Assembly: GCA_016617855.1 (NCBI GenBank)
Contig: JAECUM010011015.1
Location: 1-64,000 of the forward strand
Length of the DNA: 64,000 nt
Origin: Megalonaias nervosa
Taxonomy: Eukaryota > Mollusca > Bivalvia > Unionida > Unionidae
Reading direction: 5' to 3'
The position numbers and the translations under genes are program-made. The notes under the pieces are model-generated. The model was not told the DNA's origin and did not search any database. It was given only the letters and a program-made list of their open reading frames with translations. This document shows, piece by piece, positions 58,680 to 64,000 of the stretch (position 1 is its first letter; every line of letters starts with the position of its first letter).

Positions 58680-58995
58680 GATGCAGTGGTTAGCATGCCA
58701 GACTAATGAAGACAAGAACTATGGTGGAGCAGTGATTAGCATGCCAGACTAATGAAGACAACAACTATGGTAGTGCAGTGGTTAGCATGCCACACTAATG
58801 AAGGCAAGAACTATGGTGGTGCAGTGGTTAGCGTGCAAGACTAATGGATGCAGTGGTTAGCATGCCAGTCTAATGAAGACAAGAACTGTAGTGGTGCAGT
58901 GGTTAGCATGCCAGACTAATGAAGGCAAGAACTATGGTGGTGCAATGGTTAGCATGCCAGACTAATGAAGACAAGAACTATGGTGGTGCAGTGTT
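58680..58995. repeat. Satellite made of tRNA A-box-like units, right part
   Basis: Same units as 55840-56938 (GCAGTGGTTAGCATGCCAGA, CTAATGAAGACAAGAACTAT), continuing the interrupted array. A frame through the end of it is not a gene. Confidence 0.9.
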
Positions 58996-60250
58996 TAGCA
59001 TGCCAGACACACAAAGTGCATGGCTTAAAATCCTACCATCAGATCAGCTCAAGATGACTAACATAGCATGTCCATGGACAAAGTGCTTTGCTCTAATTGC
59101 CTCAGCACTAAATGACCTATTTGTGTTAATGATCAATATATGGGGATTCATTAAATTTAGGGTAACACTGACAGCTTGGGGTAGGAAAATGCCCTCTGGA
59201 CATATTCAAAGTACAACACTGAATATGAATGTATTTCTTTTAACAACTTTGTCCATGTTTATAAATTTTTTGTAGAAAATAATTGGTAAAACTTGACAAC
59301 ATTTAAATTTATTAAGTATTTTGAAGCAAGTTTGATACATTTGGTTAAGGAGAGTTCAACAGTTGCTAGTAATGCCATATTAAAGTGCCTGAAATATTTG
59401 TTGTTTATATGGTATCACTTACATTGAACATTATTTTATTTCATGTCATACAGAGTGAACTACAGATTTACATGTATAATGCATTCCTGTCATACTTAAT
59501 GAATGTCAAATTCACATGAGTCAAATCCATCCATCAATGACAATGGGGAACTGAATCTTCATCTGATCAAAAACATCTAAAAATGGCACTTTCTGCTTAG
59601 AACCCATGATGCATGTTCATGTAGATACACGAATGATGCTTGTCTTGGGGCTAAATTTCTGCTTAGGTGCTAATAATAATATGTGTAAATGCAATACAGG
59701 AGTAAGCTGAATATGCGTAAATCAGGAGTTTACTGTAGTCAGTGTCATTGCTCACAAATTATTTTAAATGTATAATTTGGGGTTTTTTTTAACTTTTTAA
59801 ATACAAATAAAATAACCCAACATACTTTCCTCCTGAAACTTTCCTCCTGAAACACTTCCAGATTTAATTACTGAGAGCAAAATATACCATATAACCTAAA
59901 AGAAAGTTCTTAATAAGCTCAATAATTGTCCCAGGCTGATTGGATTGTGGGAACTGAACCAACAACCTTCTGGAGATGAGTTTAATGATTTGTACTATCA
60001 GCCAGCACAGCTCCCTGGGATTAGGATCTCAATGGTTTCCAAATTATTACTTCAGGGTTGAGGCATCATGGGGAGTAAGGGCAGACCCATGAACTGATGA
60101 CTGCACAAATTAACTCTCTTTGTAATGCTAAGTAAGTGCATATCCTTCCTTAGTGGGGAAATGAACAGTTTCTAAGACAGAGGTGAGATGGCAGTGATCT
60201 GTAATGGTGAGCGCTTTAGACCACGGTCATTCGGGGCCCCAAGGATGCAG
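58996..60250. other. Intron sequence, no gene seen
   Basis: Unique AT-rich sequence; at 60165-60240 a fragment of the SINE family of 36885-37139 (GACAGAGGTGAGATGGCAGT, GAGCGCTTTAGACCA, GGGGCCCC), tRNA-like head only. Confidence 0.5.
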
Positions 60251-60254
60251 AACT

Positions 60255-60500
60255 AGCAGCAATATGATTTCCATATCTATATATAAACTTTGGGATGTGA
60301 TAATGATTTCCGTCTCTTTATATATAAGATTTGGGATGTGGTAATGATTTCTGTGTTTTTATATAAGCTTTGGGATGTGATCATGATTGCCATGTCTTTA
60401 TATATAAGCTTTGGGATGTAATAAGGATTTCAGTGTCTTTGTATAAGCTTTGAGGTGTGACAATGATTTCAGTGTCTTTATATAAGCTCTGGGATGTGAT
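60255..60500. repeat. Minisatellite, about 46-50 base unit, six copies
   Basis: Unit GATTTCCGTGTCTTTATATA, TAAGCTTTGGGATGTGATAA, T. Copies vary in the TATA stretch. No coding role. Confidence 0.9.
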
Positions 60501-60859
60501 AGATGATAAAGCAGTCAATGATTAAAGCAATCAGTCAATGTACCTAGATAGAAAGTGAATGAAACTGAATGCAGACACAAGTAAGCAAATAAGTACCCAC
60601 ACTAATGAATAGATGGACTGACACAACTGACATTCCTTGATGATTCAAAAGCAAGCTATAGTTGATGAATTTAATCACTGCAGCAATCTGATAATCTGTA
60701 ATATCACCACAAACTTTAAAAATGCAAAACTGGTGGCCCTGGCACTGAAAAGTATTTTGCCACTGATTTTGTGAAAATAATTTTTGCTTTCAGCCGTTGA
60801 AATACTTTTTTGACAGCTTTCGTTATCAAAATATAACTGTTTTTGCTGGCCAGGCACTA

Positions 60860-61043
60860 TACCAAAATTACCAAAGTATGTGTCAAATACCCTACTGGTG
60901 GGCAGGTACTGTACCAAAGTATGTGTCAAATTCCCTACTGGTGTGCAGATACTGTACCAAAGTATGTGTCAAATCCCCTGCTGGTGTGCAGATACTGTAC
61001 CAAAGTATGTGTCAAATTCCCTACTGGTGTGCAGATACTGTAC
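60860..61043 (-). repeat. 44-base minisatellite derived from the end of the sulfatase exon and its splice donor
   Basis: On the minus strand, directly after the exon at 61044-61230, four further copies follow of the segment CTGCCCACCAGCAGAGGGTT, TGACACATACTTTG, GTACAGTAT. The first copy is exonic ([11 protein letters not shown]) and ends at the donor TTTG|GTACAG; each later copy repeats this donor, and the last has TTTG|GTAATT. Copies in the intron carry stops or frame changes when read through (for example TAG in the first), so only use of the first donor gives a phase that fits the exon at 44299-44468. Confidence 0.85.
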
Positions 61044-61230
61044 CAAAGTATGTGTCAAACCCTCTGCTGGTGGGCAGATAGTCCTTCTTGTACATTCCAA
61101 GGTGCCACTTTCCAACCATGTGGGTGGAATAGCCTGCCTCCCTCAGTTTGTCTGCCAGAGTGGGACTGTTCAGGGGAAGACCATTTGGCTGAGTTGGCCA
61201 GATAATATCATGCTGCAGACCAGTGTGGAT
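61044..61230 (-). CDS. ARSB: Arylsulfatase B-like, exon with the VGKWHLG active-site motif
   Basis: Minus-strand exon of 187 bases: acceptor TGTTTTAG before 61230, donor TTTG|GTACAG at 61044/61043. It starts in phase 0 ([11 protein letters not shown]) and ends in phase 1. It encodes [20 protein letters not shown] then [20 protein letters not shown]; the Lys and His of 'G-K-W-H-L-G' are active-site residues of sulfatases, and 'L-P-x-x-R-G-F-D-T-x-F-G' is typical of the ARSB group. The exon with the formylglycine site (C-x-P-S-R) should lie upstream and is not in the 2.8 kb left in the window. Confidence 0.95.
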
Positions 61231-61366
61231 CTAAAACAACAAAACAATGATGATGCAATTTAGATGGTTCCCCATATAATTGCAAGACTCTGTTTAAAAT
61301 TAGGTAATATTTGATAATGCAAAGGAGATGTGCTTTATCACATACACATATTATCTAATTTAACTA

Positions 61367-61544
61367 CAGCAGAACCTCTCTTGAAAGACCATCCCTTCTG
61401 CCCAAAAATTATGGTCTCTCAAGACAGGTGGTCTCTCATAACAGGTCATACTACTATATAATCAATAAATCTGTGCATTGAGAATATGGTCTTTCAAGAC
61501 AGTTGGTCTCACATAGCAGTGGTCTTTCAAGACAGGTTTTACTG
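61367..61544. mobile_element. Short pogo-like MITE with TA duplication
   Basis: Left end CAGCAGAACCTCTCTTGAAA and (inverted right end) CAGTAAAACCTGTCTTGAAA, followed on both sides by GACCA. TA lies before (61365-61366) and after (61545-61546). At 178 bases it has no coding capacity; internal GGTCTCTCAAGACAGG and GGTCTTTCAAGACAGT are further diverged copies of the end motif. Confidence 0.82.
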
Positions 61545-62340
61545 TAATTACATTAAACCCTTTCTTCCCCCATCCCTCCAAATGCAGAAAGTGATGTCAT
61601 AAACCACAATCTGTTCTACATCAGACTTGCTACAATGGCTGCATATGTAAAATGTGGTTTAAAATGTATGTCAGAAGGTTATTGTAATTGTAATATTTGT
61701 ACCATTAACCTTTGATTCCTCTCCCTTCCACTACCTCCTCTGGGATCCAGAAATTAATAGAGTTACTTGCCAGCACAAGCAAATGATACCAGAAGAAAAT
61801 TAATGTGCATAGTTTGGTGAATTTCTGGCAAGTGTATGGAAATAAAGCATAAACACAGATGGATTGATAATTGGATAGTGGATATAAGAATTATTCATGA
61901 TGACATAGCCTAGGGATAATTTGTGTCTTCAGCTTTTGAATAAATACCATATGTACTCACTTATAAGTCCAACTGCAAACAACATAGATCATAATGTGCC
62001 AGTAGACTGGAGTCTATGTTGTTTGTTCCACTTATTAAACCTAACAAACTTCACAGATCCAGATCTGCTGGTATATTATGCAATGGCACATCTAAATCTG
62101 TGCAGTCTGTAGTTGGACTCAACTTATAAGTGAGAACATACAGTATCTTACTAAATGCACAAGTTAATTATTTCATGTATTTTTTAATTTAATGTTAAAA
62201 TATGCATTGTAATCTGTCAAAATATGATTTAGGTCCATAGCCAAAGGTATGTCATGAAAATAAAAAATGTCACAGTTTTCATTACCTGTTTAATTTTCAG
62301 AACATTATTAACGACCACTGTTATCAACATACCAAAATAT
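61545..62340. other. Intron or upstream sequence, no gene seen
   Basis: Around 61950-62140 an imperfect inverted repeat occurs: TATGTACTCACTTATAAGTC, CAACTGCA versus TGTAGTTGGACTCAACTTAT, AAGTGAGAACATA. It has a loop of about 130 bases and TA at the borders, which suggests a small MITE (61950-62141). Confidence 0.5.
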
Positions 62341-62490
62341 TGGCCACCTGTATAGTGGCTTTATGTTTTGGGGGCTTTTCAGTACAGTGGCATTGTGATA
62401 TTTTGAGAAGAGCAGCATTATGATGCTTTGGGGATTTTCAGTACAGTGGCATTATGATGTTTTGGGGGCTTTTCAACATAGTGGCATAAC
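62340..62490. repeat. Short tandem repeat, about 46-base unit, three to four copies
   Basis: Units contain AGTGGCATTATGATGTTTTG and GGGGCTTTTCAGTACA, separated by about 46-55 bases. Confidence 0.75.
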
Positions 62491-62961
62491 AATAATACTT
62501 ATATTCTTTCATTTATGTGGCTGGTTAAAGAGTGGTTATATAATGATAAAAGTTTCAATGTAAATATCTCAGATGTATTCTTACAAAAAATGTTAAGGGG
62601 TGAAAGTTGACCCAGCAATTTAAGGTTTGGAGAGAGAAAGAATAAAGGTATAAAGGGGGGGGGGGCGCAATTGAGGAGAGTAGTTATGATACATCAAGAG
62701 AAAGAAGCTAACTGTTGGTCCCATTTGAGACACTCCTGCTACAAGTTGGTATACATCTGCAATTTGCTAGGTAAAAGAAATAGAGTGTTGTGCAACTGTT
62801 ACTACAGCAAAATAATAATAATAATAATATATCCAGGGACAAAAATCTGGTTGAAAATCTTGGCTGTCTTTGGGCAACTAGAATTGAAAATCTTTAAGTA
62901 GATTTTATCTGGTTGTACATTATAATACTTGTCATATATAGTGTTGTATGATAATATAATA

Positions 62962-63460
62962 TGATGAATCTATGGTCTTACACTAATAGAAAAAAGCGAA
63001 AATCAAAAAGTTTTGGAAAATTCAACAAATAAGTTATTTCCCCGGAAAACAATGTGCAAAATTTTAAAACAACTTACAGTAATGCAAACAAAGTCCCAAA
63101 ACAGTTCAAAAAGTTCTACCACCAGTCCTAATGAATAATGTTCTAATTAAATACCAGTGGTATTCCAAATAAGATCCAATACTGACGGTGATGATGTAGT
63201 GTTATGATGTGTCGACAATCTCTTGATGAATCCCAATAATATAATCCAAGATATGCTTGTTTGAATTCACTATAATTCCAGATTAATGTTTGAGTCCAAG
63301 AATATTATTGAGCGCTTTGTAATTCCAGATAATAATGTGGCTGTGATATTTTAGTCAGATAATATGTAGCAAACACATGAGGATTAGTGTGGACTGTCAC
63401 TGATTGCAATCACCCAAAACTCAAAATATGAAATTAGGTTGAGATAATTCAGGCACACAA
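62962..63460 (-). mobile_element. Partial LTR, family A, minus strand
   Basis: GAATCTATGGTCTTACACTA, AAAATTCAACAAATAAGTTA and AATATAATCCAAGATATGCT follow the same order as in the LTRs at 44869-45659 and 46793-47654. The far end is diverged; the element may extend further right. Confidence 0.6.
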
Positions 63461-64000
63461 AGGAATAATTTAATGATCAAATGTTTGTGTTACACATATT
63501 TAATTGGTATTTTGTGTTGGCTTTTGTCCATTATTATATGCTAGGTATATTTAATTTGTATTGTGAAATTGACCTTTGTGCACAACTGAGGATAGGAATT
63601 AGTTCTACTAAAGTCTTTTCTAATAAACAACATATTACATTGATAATTCTTGTTTATGATTTTAGAGTTTAAGATCATTGCTACTTGGAAGTAAACATGT
63701 TTTACAGATGCCGAGTTCAAGGTATAGATTTTTTTTTAAAAATTAAGGATGTTCTACAAGCAATTTGTTTACAAATTTGATGGGAAAATTACCCTCATCC
63801 TGGTTCAGTTATTTATATAAATGTTGTTTACTTCAGAATTACTCATTCAATATCTTAACATCAGGGTTAGTAAATCATTTAAGCTGTGTTTCTGTTAATA
63901 TTTGACAGGATTTATTTGTTTAACTTATTCACTGGAATTAAAAATTTGCTCAGTATTTATGGACTAAATCACTATTTGTGGATTATTGTGAATTCATTCA
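63461..64000. other. Right edge, no gene seen
   Basis: AT-rich sequence without motifs. It may contain the rest of the LTR fragment starting at 62962. Confidence 0.45.

Noticed and set aside
55840..58995. Array of tRNA genes
   Set aside because: Only an A-box-like part is present; no B box, no cloverleaf arms.
60797..61263. Plus-strand Cys-rich frames with a repeated [13 protein letters not shown] period
   Set aside because: Antisense of the sulfatase exon and its derived minisatellite.

Overview
The window looks like genomic DNA of a marine invertebrate, most likely a bivalve mollusc. It is AT-rich, with one host gene split by introns of up to about 17 kb, many tRNA-derived SINEs, and a very high load of minisatellites and transposon remnants. 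The repeat motif GACAGAGTTATCTC and the two SINE types match what I remember of molluscan genomes; the species cannot be fixed from sequence alone.

Region 1 (1 to about 12.6 kb) is a decayed, virus-like DNA element of the Polinton/Maverick type, cut off at the left window edge. Left to right it holds: the end of an unknown gene; a short two-helix membrane protein; a virion-type protein with an uninterrupted frame (835-1485); a second putative virion protein; AT-rich satellite around an unknown minus-strand gene; a HNH endonuclease flanked by NUMOD-like segments; a Cys-rich zinc-binding protein; one very long reading frame joining a family B DNA polymerase, an SF1 helicase and a C-terminal HNH/treble-clef domain; a DDE integrase; a phospholipase A2-like protein; and an A32-type packaging ATPase. 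Polymerase, integrase, ATPase and virion proteins together are the Polinton gene kit. Nearly every gene carries stops or frameshifts, so this is a fossil copy. The polymerase-helicase-HNH fusion and the PLA2 gene are the most unusual parts.

Region 2 (about 13.7 to 61.2 kb) is a minus-strand arylsulfatase B-like gene. Six exons with matching splice phases were found (61044-61230, 44299-44468, 32430-32525, 30628-30880, 26277-26425, 13721-14004). The 5' exons with the signal peptide and the formylglycine site lie beyond the right edge, and one exon expected between 44.3 and 32.5 kb was not found. The end of the first visible exon, with its splice donor, has been amplified into a minisatellite.

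The introns are packed with repeats: at least ten tandem arrays; solo LTRs of two families and one LTR element with Ty3/gypsy-like reverse transcriptase and integrase pieces in reversed (integrase-first) order; two pogo/Tigger-like elements with TA duplications; an internally deleted piggyBac element with TTAA ends and a transposase fragment; a hAT-like element inside a tRNA-head satellite; a fold-back element with poly-C/poly-G arms; and two tRNA-derived SINE families, several with clear target-site duplications.
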